A stretch of DNA of 64,000 bases from Dromiciops gliroides (GCF_019393635.1 NC_057867.1:3439889-3503888); one strand, 5' to 3'. Shown: positions 1 to 12,165, numbered from the stretch's first letter. The notes: generated by a model from the sequence alone, not told the origin. Numbers and translations are program-made.

Positions 1-912
1 ACTTCTGTATTTCTTTCCCCAGTTAGGTAACTCTGCTTTTTAAGGTGCCATTCTGTTCAGTACTTTTTTGTGCCTCTTTTACTAAGCTATTCATTCTGTT
101 TTCAAAATTTTCTTGCATCACTCTCATTTCTCTTCCCAAATTTTCCTCTATCATTATTAGCTCTTTCCTTAATACTCTTAGGAATTCTTGTTGGGCTTGT
201 GCCCAATTTGCAGTTTTTTTTCTTTGAGGCTTTGTTTGTAGCTGTTTTCACATTGTTTTCTTCTTCTAGGTTTGTGTCTTGATCTTCCCTGTCACCACAG
301 TAGCTTTTTATGGTAAGGTTCTTTTTTGGTTTTTGCTCATTTTTTCCTTTGTGTTAAATCTGGGCTCTGTTCTCAAGAGCTAGTTCTAGGGGACTATAAA
401 TTTTTGGTGCTTCCAAGGTGGTGTGATCTGGGTAAAGGTATGATCATTACATTCCTGGTCTTTACCCAGGAAGGGCCTCTGAAGCCACAAGTGCTAGTAA
501 TCCTCTCTGCCATGGAACTGTGGCCCAGAACTGCATATGGGTAATGCAACAGATTCCTGTACTCAGTACCATCTCAGGTTGCCCTGGAATCTCATTCTGA
601 CCAGTTGTCCAATCCCCTTACAGTCTCTGGGCTGAGGGTTCTCTGAAGCTGTCACTGTCATACCTGCCTCTAGAGCCCACTATTGGTGTTGCTGCCATGT
701 ACACTCCAGACTGGCTTCTACCCCAGTGTCACAGACCTCTTCTATCAACCTCCTAAGTTGTCTTGGGCTGGAAAAATGACTCACCCTGACCTCTGCTGGC
801 TCTGCTGTTCCAGAATTCAATTTTGACACGTTATTTTAAAGTTGTTTGGAGGGGAATGTTGGGAGAGTTTGGCTGGATTGCTGTCTCCACTCTGTCATCT
901 TGGTTCTGCCTC
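1..912 (-). mobile_element. L1 retrotransposon fragment, 5' end and start of ORF1
   Basis: Read on the minus strand, this begins near 912 with an L1 5' end (ggaggcagaaccaagatgac), similar to the L1 5' end at 14283 and the end near 60510. It runs through an untranslated leader into the ORF1 coiled coil, where Lys/Glu/Asn-rich codons between about 50 and 230 correspond to the region repeated at 14930-15110 and 59500-59760. The element leaves the window at base 1, so its 3' part is not visible. No intact reading frame remains. L1 assignment rests on similarity to the other copies here. Confidence 0.75.
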
Positions 913-916
913 CCAA

Positions 917-978
917 AACTCAGGTCCTTCTGACTCCAGGCTCAGCTCTCAATCCACTGCATCACATAGATGCCTCTA
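917..978 (-). mobile_element. Short SINE remnant, reverse orientation
   Basis: The stretch aactcaggtccttctgactc followed by a 'ctctcaatccactgcatcac' element resembles the reverse complement of the SINE head (B-box side) found intact elsewhere. It lacks the rest of the element and a tail. It sits between two L1 fragments of opposite orientation and may be an older MIR or CORE-SINE piece. Confidence 0.45.
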
Positions 979-984
979 AGAAAT

Positions 985-1948
985 AAAAAAGAGAAATTCC
1001 ATTTGAAATAACTGTGGAATATTTAAAGTACTTGGGAGTGTACCTTCCAAGATACATAGAGGAACTATATAAACATATCTACAAAACAGTTTTCATGGAA
1101 ATATAGACCTAAATAATTGGAGAAATACTAATTTCTCATGAGCAGTCTTACATAAAAATAGCAATTCTACCTGAGTTAATTTACTTATTCAATGCCATAG
1201 AAAACAAACTACCAAAGGATTATTTTATAGAGCTAGAAAAAGTAATAATAAAATTCAACTCTAAGAACAAAAGATTAAGAATCTCAAGGAAAATGGTGAC
1301 AGAAGTGGGAAGGAAGGGAGTCTAAGGAGCATCAGATCTCAAACTCTAATGCACAGCAGTTATTATGAAAACTATTTGTTACTGGTTAAAGAAGAGAGGT
1401 TGATTGCTGGTATAGACTAAGTATACAACATACAGAAGCAAGTGAACCTAGTGTTCTACTATCTGATGAATTTAAAGACCCCAACTACTAGGGTAAGAAC
1501 TCACAATGTGACAAAAATTGCTGAGAAAAACTGGAAATCAGTCTGACACAAAGTAGGTTTAAACCAGCAGTTCACTTCAACAGTTCCAATGGATACAGTT
1601 TATACTTCATTTATTTATTTTTTGGGGGGAGGGGATACAGTTCACTTCAACAGTTCCAATGGATACATGACTCAGATTTAAAATTTCACCTTGTAAACAA
1701 ATTAGGGGAGCAAGACAGAAATTACCTTTCAAATCTATGGCTAGGGGAAGAATTCATGGTCAAACAAGGGATAGAGATCCCTTGTTATCACAAGAGATAA
1801 AATGGATAATTTTGATTACATAAAATTAAAAGTTTTTTTTCCCCCAAAGCAATTAAAATGAGAAGGCAATTAGTTGGGGAAAATCTTTGCACCAAAGTTT
1901 CTCTGATAAAGGTCTTATCTCTAAGAGATACAAGGAACTGTTTTAGCT
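985..1948 (+). mobile_element. L1 ORF2 C-terminal fragment
   Basis: The sequence parallels the ORF2 3' parts at 18830-19700 and 20580-21430: 'ataactgtgg..aatacttgggagtgtacc', 'ttatagagctagaaaaagta', then 'gataaaggtcttatctctaa'. All frames have stops, so this is a dead copy. It stops near 1948, where the CTAG-rich repeat begins, and has no recognisable 3' end or poly(A). Confidence 0.75.
1568..1667. repeat. 30-bp direct duplication around a short insert
   Basis: A 30-bp block starting cagttcacttcaacagttcc occurs at 1568-1597 and again at 1638-1667. Between them are about 40 bp containing T-runs and a G-rich ggggggagggg. It lies inside the L1 ORF2 fragment, where related copies have the sequence once. 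It may be a very short retroinsertion with a long target duplication, or a replication slip. Confidence 0.7.
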
Positions 1949-1949
1949 G

Positions 1950-2405
1950 ATTTAGTTCCCTAGGCTCTAAAGTTTCTAGTTCTTTGTGTATCTAGATCTA
2001 TAGTTCCTGATGCTTTCAAGTATCTAGGTGTCTAAGTATAGGGATTTAGTCTCCCAGGTAACAATTTCTAAATCTCCAATTTTCTAGATCTCTAAGGCTT
2101 TAGCTGTCTTAATTCTTGGGATTTACTCTCTGTAGTCTTTAAGGCTCTAGGGATTTCCTTCATTGTGTGTTTCTATGTGTTGAAATTGTGTTTCCTAAAT
2201 GTCCATATCTAAGTGTGGGGATTTTGTTGTCCAGAGATTCAGTGTCTAGCTCTAGAGTCCTCTAGGTTTCCATGCCTAGATCTCTAGTTCTGTAGACCTC
2301 AAGACTTGAAAAAAAGACTAGCTTTTAAGACCTAGACTTCTAGATGTATTTACCTCTAGATATAGACTCAGAGACTCAAGATATATGGACTTTAAAACCT
2401 AGAAA
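1950..2405. repeat. CTAG-rich degenerate tandem repeat
   Basis: This non-coding stretch is built from diverged copies of a short word near tctagatctctaggtttcta. About 16 CTAG tetramers occur in roughly 440 bp; fewer than two are expected by chance. Sub-motifs such as ctagatct, tctaggt and acctagac recur at irregular 10-40 bp spacing, typical of an old minisatellite. It lies between the L1 fragment and array A. I see no ORF. Confidence 0.6.
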
Positions 2406-2613
2406 TATATGTGAAGACCCACGTCTCACTCCTCTCTCCAATAGTTGTCTTTTTGGTGTGGTTCTACTGGCAACGTCAAAGGGGAGGGAGCAAGAGAATT
2501 ATCCCAACACCCTTCAATAATTTGTCTTCTGACTTGGTCAAAACCTTTTCCACTATTTATCTTTTCATTTTGGTTCTTATTACAGGACCTAGAAAGAGAA
2601 AACTGGTACTCAC

Positions 2614-2640
2614 CCTATCTCCTCATCATAATCCTGACAG
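2614..2640 (-). other. Candidate mini-exon at the left edge of array A
   Basis: On the minus strand, 27 nt are preceded by a pyrimidine tract ending tttgctgcag and followed by gtgagtacc, both close to splice consensus. It lies in the least repetitive part of the array (2411-2860), where a first or last unit of an ancestral gene might be. A further box-like stretch at 2745-2850 has an open minus frame with the core LANNTSVKRCLEEIESG, resembling the array A box core SLTVKRIP. No transcription evidence is available. Confidence 0.25.
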
Positions 2641-2910
2641 CTGCAGCAAAGGGAGGGAGAAAAAGTCTCTGCCACAGGATATGCCAGCTTGACCCAGGGA
2701 AAAAGAGTATCTTCTTCAATCTTCAATGTTCCTCTCCTCTTCTCAACTTCTTGACAAGACACTTCCAGCCAAAGCACATCTCATCTTCTTGTCATCTCCT
2801 GATTCAATCTCTTCTAGACATCTCTTTACTGAAGTATTGTTGGCTAGGGCCAGGTAGCGAATGAGAGAGCAAGTGCAAGAAAGAAAAATAGATAGAAGGA
2901 AAGAGAGACC

Positions 2911-2913
<3 letters not shown>

Positions 2914-2950
<37 letters not shown>
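2914..2950. repeat. (CA)n microsatellite
   Basis: About 18 CA dinucleotides lie within an array A spacer and join purine-rich sequence on both sides. Confidence 0.95.
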
Positions 2951-2953
<3 letters not shown>

Positions 2954-5474
2954 GCAGAGAGGGAGAGAGGGAATATCTTTTTCTTCCAGCTTGTTATCTC
3001 TTTGCTATGGTCCTATTGGCCTAAGCCTGGAAAAGACAAAGAGCCTTATGTCTTGCTCACACATTAATCACTTCTTTTCTATAGTTATGTGGGAGAGAGG
3101 AAGAGATATAGGGGTGAGAGAGTCTGTCCCCTGTCATAATTTTCAACAATCTGGTCACAAGGGCCCTGAAATAAAGAGGGTCTTGTCATACCTGGCATCT
3201 GGTATCCTGTTCACAGCCCAGGTTTCTGATATGGAAGGGGAAGAGAGAACACACAAAAGAAAATCGTCCTCTTATAGCCTGCTATCTTCTTGCTGTGGTC
3301 CTCTTGGTCTAACCCTGGAAAAGAGAGTCTTCCTTTTCGCTCCCTCCCCCACACTCACAAGCTGGTTATCTCTTTGCTGGGAAGCGGGTGGGGTGGGGGA
3401 CAGAGTGAGAGAGTGTGAGCCAGTGCAAATGTAGGAGGGAGGAAGGGAGGAGAGATGAGCTTTTTGTACACTGTGTTCTTACAGCAACAGTCATACATCC
3501 TGGGCCATGAAGAAATAGAGGTTCTCCTTCTGGTATTATGCTTTTACCTGCTGGATGGCACCATGGAAACAATGAGGGCATCTTGTCCTATTTGTCAGAG
3601 CCAGGGAGGCATCACTTGATTTTCTCTCTGTGTCCTGTTGGTTGGGTGAGGGGAGAGAATGGGAAAGGATGGGAGGGAGGGAGAATGGGAGGGAGAGGGA
3701 AAGGGAGAGAGGGGGAGAAGGGGGAGGGGGAAGAGAGAGCATACCCAAGCGTGAGCAGTCTCTGTCCCAATTTCCTCCAATACAGTGACAAGGCCCACAA
3801 AGAAAGAGGGTCTTCCTTATTTGTCTTCTTGAACCCCCTTTAGAGTCAGGTTAGATGGGCCTGTCCAGGGTACAGAAGATGAAGAGGAACAAAAGAAAGA
3901 AGAGAAAGAGATAGAGATAGAGGGGGAGGGGGAGGGAGAGGGGGAGGGGGAGGGAGAGGGAGACAGAGAGACTGAGAAAGAGATAATCTTCTTCCATCCT
4001 GTTATCTCCTTGTTTTGGTCCTGTTTTGGTCCTCTTGGTCTGACCCTCGAAAAGAGACATTTTCTCCCCCTCCCCTGTACTCATATGCTAGTCATCTCTT
4101 TGCTAGAGAGAAAAAGAGAGAGGGAGCAAGAGAAAGACAGAGAGAATCTTCTTCTTCCAGCCTGTTATCTCCTTGCTGTTGGCCTATTAGCCTATGCCTA
4201 GAAAAGAGACAGTCTTCTCCCTTGCTCACAATGGTGTAGTTTTGTGGTAGAGAGGGAGAGAGAGAAACATGGGTAAAAGATTCTATTCTACCTCATAATT
4301 TCCTTCAATCTTGTGACAAGGCCCTGAAATAAAGAGAGCCTCTTCAGTCAGGTTTCTGCTAGCTGGGGCCTGGGAAGCAAGAGGAAGAGAAAGAAAAAGA
4401 AGAAGTAGAAGAGTAAGATAAAAAAAGAAACAGGGAGAAGTGAGAGTGGAAGAGATGAGAGGGGGAAAGGAGGAGAGGTGAGAGAGGAAGAAATAGGTAG
4501 CAGCCTCTGTCACAATTCATAGTTTCCTCCCTTATGGTGGCAATACCAAGCAATAGAATCTCCCCACACCTGTTTTCTGGCACTCTATTCAGTCAAAATT
4601 CTGCTAGCTGATCCTTCCAAGGAAGAAGAAAAAAGAAACAGAGGGAGAGAGTAGGGGGAGAGAAAGAAAATATTCTTCCAACCAATTATTTCCTTGTTGT
4701 TATGCTCTTGGCCTGACCATGGTAAAGAAAGTCTTTTCACTTGCTCATATAATGGTCATCTCTTTGCTGTACTTTTGTGGGAGGGAGGGAGACAGAGACA
4801 GAGACAGAGACTCAGAAAGACAGAGAGAGACATAGAGATGGGTGAGAGATTCTATCTCACCTCATAATTTCCTCCAATCTGGTGACAAGGTCCTGAAATA
4901 AAGAGGGTATCCTCATACCTGGCATCTTGTATCTTGTTCACAGTCAGGCTTCTGACAAACTGATTCATCCAAGGATGGGGAAGACAAAAAGGATGAGGAA
5001 GGGGAAGAGAGGGGAGCGAGAAAAAGAGCAAGTGGGAGCAGGAGAGGAGAGGAAGGGAGGGAGATGGAGAATATTATCCTCTTCTTTCTTGGCCAACCAT
5101 TGGTCATCTCTTTACTGTAGTTTTGTGGGAGAGACAGAGAGACATAGGTGAGAGATTTTCCCTTTTCCCCTAATTTGCTTCCATATAATGACAATGCCCA
5201 GAAATAGAGTCCCAACATACCTGTCTTCTGGTATTCTCTTCACAGTCAGGCTTCTGCAACCTGAGACCTGGGAAGCAAGAGAAAGAGAAAAAGAAAGAGA
5301 AACAGGGAGGGAGAGAGGAAGAAAGAGAATGTCCCATTTCCAGCCCATTATCTTTTTCCTGTGGTCCTATTGGTCTGACTCTGGAAAATAGAGTTTTCCC
5401 CTTCCCTCTCCTACCTTCTATTTATATACTGTATACTCTTCTTCTGAAGAGAGAGACAGAGGAGAGACAGGGGA

Positions 5475-5530
5475 GGGAAAGGGAGATGGAGAGGGAGGGA
5501 AAGGGAGATGGAGATGGAGATGGAGATGGA

Positions 5531-5574
<44 letters not shown>
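5475..5574. repeat. (GGAGAT)n / (GA)n microsatellite
   Basis: A purine tract begins with repeats of gggagatggagatggagatg and passes into about 20 GA dinucleotides. It is a spacer between array A boxes. Confidence 0.9.
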
Positions 5575-5577
<3 letters not shown>

Positions 5578-6581
5578 GTGTCAGTCTCTGTCCCAATACA
5601 TTATTTCTTCCAATCTTGCGACAAGACCCTGAAATAGAGGTACCCAGTTTATAGCCAGGATTGGCTGGATCCTGAAAATGCAAAAATGTCTTCTTCCTTG
5701 GTCAAACATTGGTCCTCTCCTTACTGTAGTTATGTGGGAGAAACAGAGGGACATGGGTGAGAAATTTTTCCTTCTCTCCTAACTTACTCCCATAAAATGA
5801 CGATGCCCAGAAATAAAGAGGGTCTCATCAGACCTTTCTTCTAGCATTCTCTTCGCAGGCTGGTTTCTGCCAACCGGGCCTGCTGGCTGGAGGTAAGAGG
5901 TAGAGGAAGGGGAAGAGAGCGTGAGAGAGCAATAGAAATAGAATCTTCCTCTTCCAGCCTGTTAAGTCTTTGCTGTTGATGTATTGGCCTAAACTTGGAA
6001 AAGAGACAGAGTCTTCTCCCTTGCTCATACTGCTCATCCCTATGCTGGAGTTTTGTGGTAGAGAGGGAGAAAAAGAAATATGGCTGAAGAACTCTATCCC
6101 ACATCATTTCCTGCAATCTTTTGACAAGGACCTGAAATGAAGAGTCTCTTCATTCAGATCTAATACTCTCTTCACAGTCCGCCTTCTGCTAGCTGGGGCC
6201 TAGGAAGCAAGAAGAAGAGAAAGAGAAAGAAGTAGAAGAGGAAGAAAAAAAAGAAAGAGAAACAGGGAGAGGGAAAGAAAATGTCTCACTTCCAGCCCAT
6301 TATCTTTTTGCTGTGGTCCTATTGGTCGGACCCTGGAAAACAGAGTCTTCCTCTTCCCTCTCCTACCCTCTATTCACACACTGGTCCTCTCTCTTCTTGG
6401 GGGAGAAAGGAGGAGAGAGGGAGGGAGGGAGGGAGGGAGGGAGGGAGGGAGAGAAAGATAATCTTCTAGCCTGTTATATTGATCCTGTTGGTCTAACCCC
6501 AGAAAAGAGTGTCTTTATCTTTATTCCCCCCCCCCACCTTCCCCCGTATTCATATGCTGGTTAATTTTCTGCTAGACAGAG

Positions 6582-6585
<4 letters not shown>

Positions 6586-6660
<75 letters not shown>
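6586..6660. repeat. Compound (CT)n-(CA)n microsatellite
   Basis: About 15 CT dinucleotides are followed directly by about 23 CA dinucleotides. This spacer is pyrimidine-rich on the plus strand, the reverse of the usual polarity in the array. Confidence 0.95.
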
Positions 6661-6664
<4 letters not shown>

Positions 6665-7925
6665 TCAGTCTCTGTTCTAATATATAATTTCCTCCAATTT
6701 GGTAACAAGGCCCTGAAATAAAGAGGGTCTCCTTATACCTGGCATCTGGTACCCAGTTCATAGCCAGCCTTCCAATAAGCTGGTCCTTCTAAGGAGGGAA
6801 AGATTAAAAGGATGAGGAAAGGGAAAAGAGAAGGAGAAGGAGTGGGGAGAGGGGAGAGAAAAAGATAGTGGGAGCAAGAGAGAGAGAGATGGGGAATATT
6901 ATCCTCTTCTTGCTGATTATCTCCTTGCTTTAGTCCTATTGGCTGGGTCCTGGAAATGTGAAAGTGTCTTCTTTCTCGGCCAACCATCGGTTGTCTCTTT
7001 ACTGTAGTTTTGTGGGAGACACAGAGACACAGGTGAGGGATTCTTTCTTCTCTCCTAATTTTCTCCATTATAATGACAATGCCCAGAAATAGAGGGTCTC
7101 ATTGTACCTGTGTTCTGGTATTCTCTTCATAGGCTGGCTTCTGACAACTGGGCCTGGTGGTTGGGCATAAGGGGTAGAGGAAGAGGAAGACAGACAGACA
7201 GACAGACAGACACAGACACAGAGAGAGACAGAGACAGAGATAGAATCTTCCTCTTCCAGCCTGTGATCTCTTTGCTGTTGAGCTATTGGCCCAAGCCTGG
7301 ACAAGAGACAGTCTTCTTCCTTGCTCACACTGGTCATCCCTTTGCTATAGTTTTGTGGTAGAGAAGGAGAGAGAGGAATATGGGTGAGAGATTCTATTCC
7401 ACCTCATCTTTTCCTTCAATCTTGTAATAAGGCCCTGAAATAAAGAGAGTCTCTTCATTCAGATCTAGTACTCTCTTCACAGTCAGGTCTCCACTAGCTT
7501 GGGCCTGAGAAGCAGAAGGAAGAGGAAGAGAAAAAAGAAGTGAAAGAACAAGAGAAAAAGAAAGAGAAACAGGGAGAGGGAGAGAATATCCCTCTTCCAG
7601 CCTATTATCTTTCTGCTATGGTTCTATTGGTCTGATCTGTGAAAACAGAGTCTCCCCCTTCCCTCTCCTACCCTCTATTCACACACTGGCCATCTCTCTT
7701 TTGGGGAGGGAGAGACAGAGAGAGGGAGAGATGGATGGATGGTTGGCAACCTCAATTACAATTAATAATTTCCTCCAATATGTGACAAGGCCCACAAACA
7801 AATTAGATCTCCCCTACTTGTCTTCTTGAACACTTTCCACAGTCAGACTTCTGCTAGATTGGATGGCATGCCCAGGATAGGGAAGAGGAAGAGGAACAAA
7901 AGAAAGAAGTGAAAAAGAAAGAGGT

Positions 7926-7966
<41 letters not shown>

Positions 7967-8499
7967 CAGACATAGAGGAGAGAGAAAAATCTTCCAGCCT
8001 ATTATCTCCTTGTTTTGGTCCTGTTGTTCTGACTCTGGAAAAGAGGGAGTCTTCTTCTGTCTCCTACCCTCTATTCACATACTGGTCATCTCTCTTTTGA
8101 AGAGAAAGAAGAGAGAGAGAATAGTCAGAAAAGAAAGAAGAGAGAGAGATGGAGGGGAAGTGTGTGCCCCAATTCATAATTTCTTCCAATATGGAGATAA
8201 GGTATACAAACAAAGAGGGTTTCCCCTACTTATCCTCTTGAACTCTCTTTACAGTCAGGTTTCTGCGAGATGGGCTTGCTCAGGTAGGGAAATGGAAGAG
8301 GAACAAAATGGAGAGAGAGACAGAGAGAGACACACACTAACTTAGAGAGGAAAGAAAGAAATACTCTTCCAACCAGTTATCTCCTTGTTTTATCCTGTTG
8401 ATCTAACCCTGGAAAAGACAGAGTCTTTATCTTCTCCCCACTCCCCCATATTTATATGCTGGTTATCTTTTTGCTAGAGAGAGACAGAGATACACTCAC

Positions 8500-8532
<33 letters not shown>

Positions 8533-9320
8533 TGGGTGGCAGCCTCTGTCCCAATACATAATTTCCTCCAATTTGGTGACAAGGACCTGAAATAAAGAGG
8601 GTCTCCTCACACCTAGCATCTGATACTTATTTCATAGCCAGGCTTCTGATAAGGTGGTCCTTCCAAGGAGAGGGAAGGTAAAAAGGATGAAAAAGAGGAA
8701 TAGGGAGGGGAGAGGGAAAGAGAGGGATCGAGAGGGAGAGAGGAAAGGAGGGAGAGAATGAGATGGAATCTATTATCCTCTTTTCACTGATTATCTCCTT
8801 GCTTTAGTCCTATTGGTTGGGTCATGGAAATGTGAAATTGTCTTCTTTCTTGGCCAACCATTGGTCATCTCTTTACTGTAGTTTTGTGGGAGACACAGAG
8901 ATATAGGTGAGAAATTCTTTCTTTTCTCTTGATTTCCTCCCATATAATGACAGTGCCCAGAACTAAAGAGGGTCTCATCCGTACCTGTGTTCTGGTATAG
9001 GCTGGCTTCTGTCAACTGAGCCTGGTGGTTGGGCATAAGAGGTAGAGGAAGGGGAAGAGAGACAGAAAGACAGAGAGAGAGACAGACAGGGAGAGAGGGA
9101 GGGAGGGAAGGAAGAAGGGAGACAGGGAGACAGAGAGACAGATATAGAATCTTCCTCTTCCAGCTTATTATCTTTTTGCTGTGATCCTAGTGGTCTGACC
9201 CTGGAAAATAGAGAGTTTACCATTTCCCTCTCTTACCCTCTCTCTTCACACACTGGTCATCTCTCTTCTGAAGAGAGAGGAGAGAGAGGAGAGGAGAGAG
9301 GGAGGGAGACAGAGAGATAG

Positions 9321-9327
<7 letters not shown>

Positions 9328-9384
<57 letters not shown>
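9328..9384. repeat. (GA)n microsatellite
   Basis: About 28 GA dinucleotides form an array A spacer. Confidence 0.95.
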
Positions 9385-9385
<1 letters not shown>

Positions 9386-10007
9386 GGAGGGAGGGATAGA
9401 ATTTTCTTCTTCCAGCCCGGTATCTTCTTGTTTTGGTCCTGTTTTTCTGACTGTGGAAAAAAGAGAGTGTTTATCTCCGCCCCCCACCCCTTACCCTGAT
9501 CATCTCTTTGCTAGAGAGAGTCAGAGAGATAGAGACACACAGAGACAGAGAGATAGAATCTTCCTCTTCCAGTCTGTTATCTCTTTTCTGTTGACTTATT
9601 GGCCTAAGCTTGGACAAGAGACATCTCCCTTGCTCACACTGGTCATCCCTTCCCTGTAGTTTTGTGGTAGAGAGGGAGAGAGAAATATGGGTGAGAGACC
9701 CTATCCCACCCCAGCTTTTCCTTCAATCTTGTGACAAGGCCCTGAAATAAAGAGAGTTTCTTCATTCAGGTCTAGCACTCTCTTCACTCAGGCTTCTGTT
9801 AGCTGGGGCCTGGGAAGCAGGAGGAAGAGAAAAAGAAAGAAGTAGAAGAGGAAGAGAAAAAGAAAAAGAAACGGAGAGGAGGAAAGAGAGAAACCATCTT
9901 CCAGCCCATTATCTTTTTGCTGTGGTCCTATTGGTCTGACCCTGGAAAACTGAGTCTTCCCCTTCCCTCTCTTGCCCTCTATTCACACACTGGTCATATC
10001 TCTTCTG

Positions 10008-10035
10008 GAGGGAGGGAGGGAGGGAGGGAGGGAGG

Positions 10036-10117
<82 letters not shown>

Positions 10118-10190
10118 AGAGAAGAGAGGGAGGGAGAGAGAGAAAAGGGAGGGGGAGAGAGAGAGAGAGAGAGAGAGGGAGAGGAGAGTG
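10008..10190. repeat. (GGGA)n then (GA)n purine tract
   Basis: About eight GGGA units run into about 36 GA dinucleotides (to about 10114), then an impure GA/GGGA stretch to 10190. It is one of the longest all-purine runs in the window. Confidence 0.95.
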
Positions 10191-10400
10191 AATGAGAGAG
10201 CATGGGAGAGCAGGAGAGAGGGAGATGGAAAATATTATCCTTTTCTTGCTGATTATAACCCTTGCTTTAGTTCTGTTGGCCAGATCCTGGAAATGCAAAA
10301 GCGTTTTCTTCCTTGGTTAAACATTGGTCATATCTTTACTGTAGTTTTGTGGGAGAGACAGAGGGACATGGGTGAGAAATTTTTCCTCCTCTCCTAATTT

Positions 10401-10404
<4 letters not shown>

Positions 10405-10453
<49 letters not shown>

Positions 10454-10587
10454 CGAGGCAATTGGGGTTAAGTGAGTTGCCCAGGGTCACACAGCTAGTA
10501 AGTGTTAAGTGTCTGAGGCCGGATTTGAACTCAGGTACTCCTGACTCCAGGGCCGGTGCTCTATCCACTGTGCCACCTAGCTGCCCC
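10405..10587 (-). mobile_element. Marsupial SINE with a (GA)n tail
   Basis: Reverse-orientation SINE: the body (10452-10587) ends at the plus-strand 'cacctagctgcccc', the complement of the SINE head. The element's tail is a run of about 23 CT (10405-10451), that is (GA)n in SINE orientation instead of poly(A). A 12-bp target duplication aatttgttctct brackets body plus tail (just before the CT run and from 10588). This SINE type has a tRNA-like head with box A/B remnants, a core, and a 3' part 'ccctgggcaagtcacttaac'. It inserted into array A. Confidence 0.9.
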
Positions 10588-11462
10588 AATTTGTTCTCTT
10601 ATAAGACAATGCCCAGAAATAAAGAGGGTCTTATCATACCTGTCTTCTGGTTTTCTCTTTATAGGCTGGCTTCTGCCAACTGGACCTGCTGGTTGGGGGT
10701 AAGAGGTAGAGGAAGGGGAAGAGAGAGACAGAGACAGAGAATCTTCCTCTTCCAGCCCATTATTAAAGATAATCATCCCTTCCCTGTAGTTTTGTGGTAG
10801 AGAGGGAGACAGAAATATGGGTGAGAGACCCTATCCCACCTCATAATTTCCTCTTTGCTGTTTGCCTATTGGCCTAAGCTTGAAAAAGAGAAAGAGCCTT
10901 TTCACTTGCTCACACTGGTCAGCCCTTTTCTGCAATTTTTGTGGTGGAGAGGGAGAGAAATATGGGTGACACTCTATCCCACCTCATAATTTCCTCCAAT
11001 CTTGTGACAAGGCCCTGAAATAGAGTCTCTTCATTCAGGTCTTCTGGTACTTTCTTCACAGCTACACTTCTCCTAGCTGGACCTGCAAAGTAGGAGGGAG
11101 TGAAGTGGGGAGAGAGAAGAGAGAGGGGGGAGAAGGGAGGGAGGGAGAGGAGAGAGAAGAGAGGGGGAGGGAGGAGAGAGGGGGAGGAAGGGGGGAGATG
11201 GGGAGAGGGAGACAGGAGATGGGGAGAGGGAGACGGGATGGGGAGAGAAAGAGAGAATGAGAATATCCTCCTCTTCCAGCCCATTATCTTGTTGCTGTTC
11301 TATTGGCTCTACCCAAAGAAAAGATAAAGTGTCATCTTCTCACTTGGTCATATACTGGTCATCTTGTTGTAATTTTGTGGGAGAGATAAAGATATCATTG
11401 AAGGATTCTTTTTTTGCCTCATAATTTCCTTTAATCTGACAAGGCCCAGAAATAGAGTGTCT

Positions 11463-12165
11463 TGTGAGAAATGAATATTTCCCTTTTGTATTGTTGTATT
11501 TAGACCAAGGTTTTTGCCCTTTTCTGCTTTCTCATCCAGAAATCAACCAGTTTGGGAAATCTCTCCTAAAGATGTATTCAGGCCAAGATCTAATCAGAAG
11601 TAAAAGAAGCTATAATTTTAGGCTAATGGGTACTTTCTTGTTCATTGTCTTTGCTAAGACTGGTCTGGGAAGTGTTGATTTTTTCTTTTGTTAGACAGGT
11701 GATATGGAAATTGATAAAGTCTCCCTAAGTCAAGATTTAGGTAATTCAAATCATGGACCCCAGAGACTCTCATTTTAATAATAGCCCACCTCCCATTTTT
11801 GATCCCTGATCCTCCCTCCCCAATACCTACTCTTTGAAAGCCATATAAACTGTGAGCCCATTGCCATTAGGGATCTTTGGTCTAAGAGTGACAGCCAAAT
11901 GAATGACCATGCTTTTATTAAAAACATGTTGGCCTTATTATTAAAATGATTAAATTAACCAGATGTCTCTTAGACTATGTCTCTTGGAATTTTTTTTTTT
12001 TTTTGGTGAGGCAATTGGGGTTAAGTGACTTGCCCAGGGTCACACAGCTAGTAAGTGTCAAGTGTCTGAGGCCGGATTTGAACTCAGGTCCTCCTGAATC
12101 TAAGGCCAGTGCTTTATCCACTGCGCCACCTAGCTGCCCCCTCTTGGAATTTTTTGATCGTCACA
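11463..12165 (+). mobile_element. Retroviral-type LTR (left LTR of the block)
   Basis: This LTR starts TGTGAGAAATG, ends GTCACA, and is about 550 bp without its SINE. It shares sequence with the LTRs ending at 26448 and at 28582-29100 (minus). A TATA-like catataaactgtgagcc lies near 11844. Immediately upstream is gtct (11459-11462), part of an array A monomer. The same gtct begins the array sequence just after the right LTR (26449), consistent with a 4-bp target duplication of an endogenous retrovirus insertion. A leader-like sequence follows at 12166. Confidence 0.7.
11991..12140 (-). mobile_element. SINE inserted in the left LTR
   Basis: Reverse-orientation, near full-length SINE with a poly(T) start on the plus strand. 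The target duplication ctcttggaatttttt lies at 11981-11995 and 12141-12155. It is absent from the other two LTRs, so it is younger than LTR duplication. Confidence 0.93.

Larger units (their letters stand above)
2406..11462 (-). repeat. Tandem array A, left part (irregular monomers)
   Basis: About 25 diverged monomers at 150-400 bp spacing share two boxes. On the plus strand one reads near ttccagcctgttatctcctt plus gtcctattggcctgaccctgg and aaaagagag. The other reads near atacctggcatctggtattc plus ttcacagtcaggcttctgct. Between them is 'ttcctccaatcttgtgacaa..ccctgaaataaagagggtct'. Purine-rich (GA)n, (GGGA)n and (CA)n tracts of variable length separate the boxes and cause the irregular period. 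Strand '-' is given because the conserved splice-like words (AG|GTATG; CT-rich then CCAG) read that way. The boxes align with those of array B, so A and B share ancestry. Frames running through (CT)n as LSLSLS are simple-sequence artefacts. The right edge is the LTR at 11463. Confidence 0.8.

Noticed and set aside
2743-2949. 68-codon minus-strand ORF with a poly Cys/Val start
   Set aside because: Its N-terminal half is translated (CA)n. Only the C-terminal part is noted, as box-like sequence.
9909-10397. ORFs of 90-140 codons on both strands rich in LSLS, EREREK, GREGGRE
   Set aside because: They are translations of (GA)n and (GGGA)n microsatellites and are open in several frames at once, so they are not genes.
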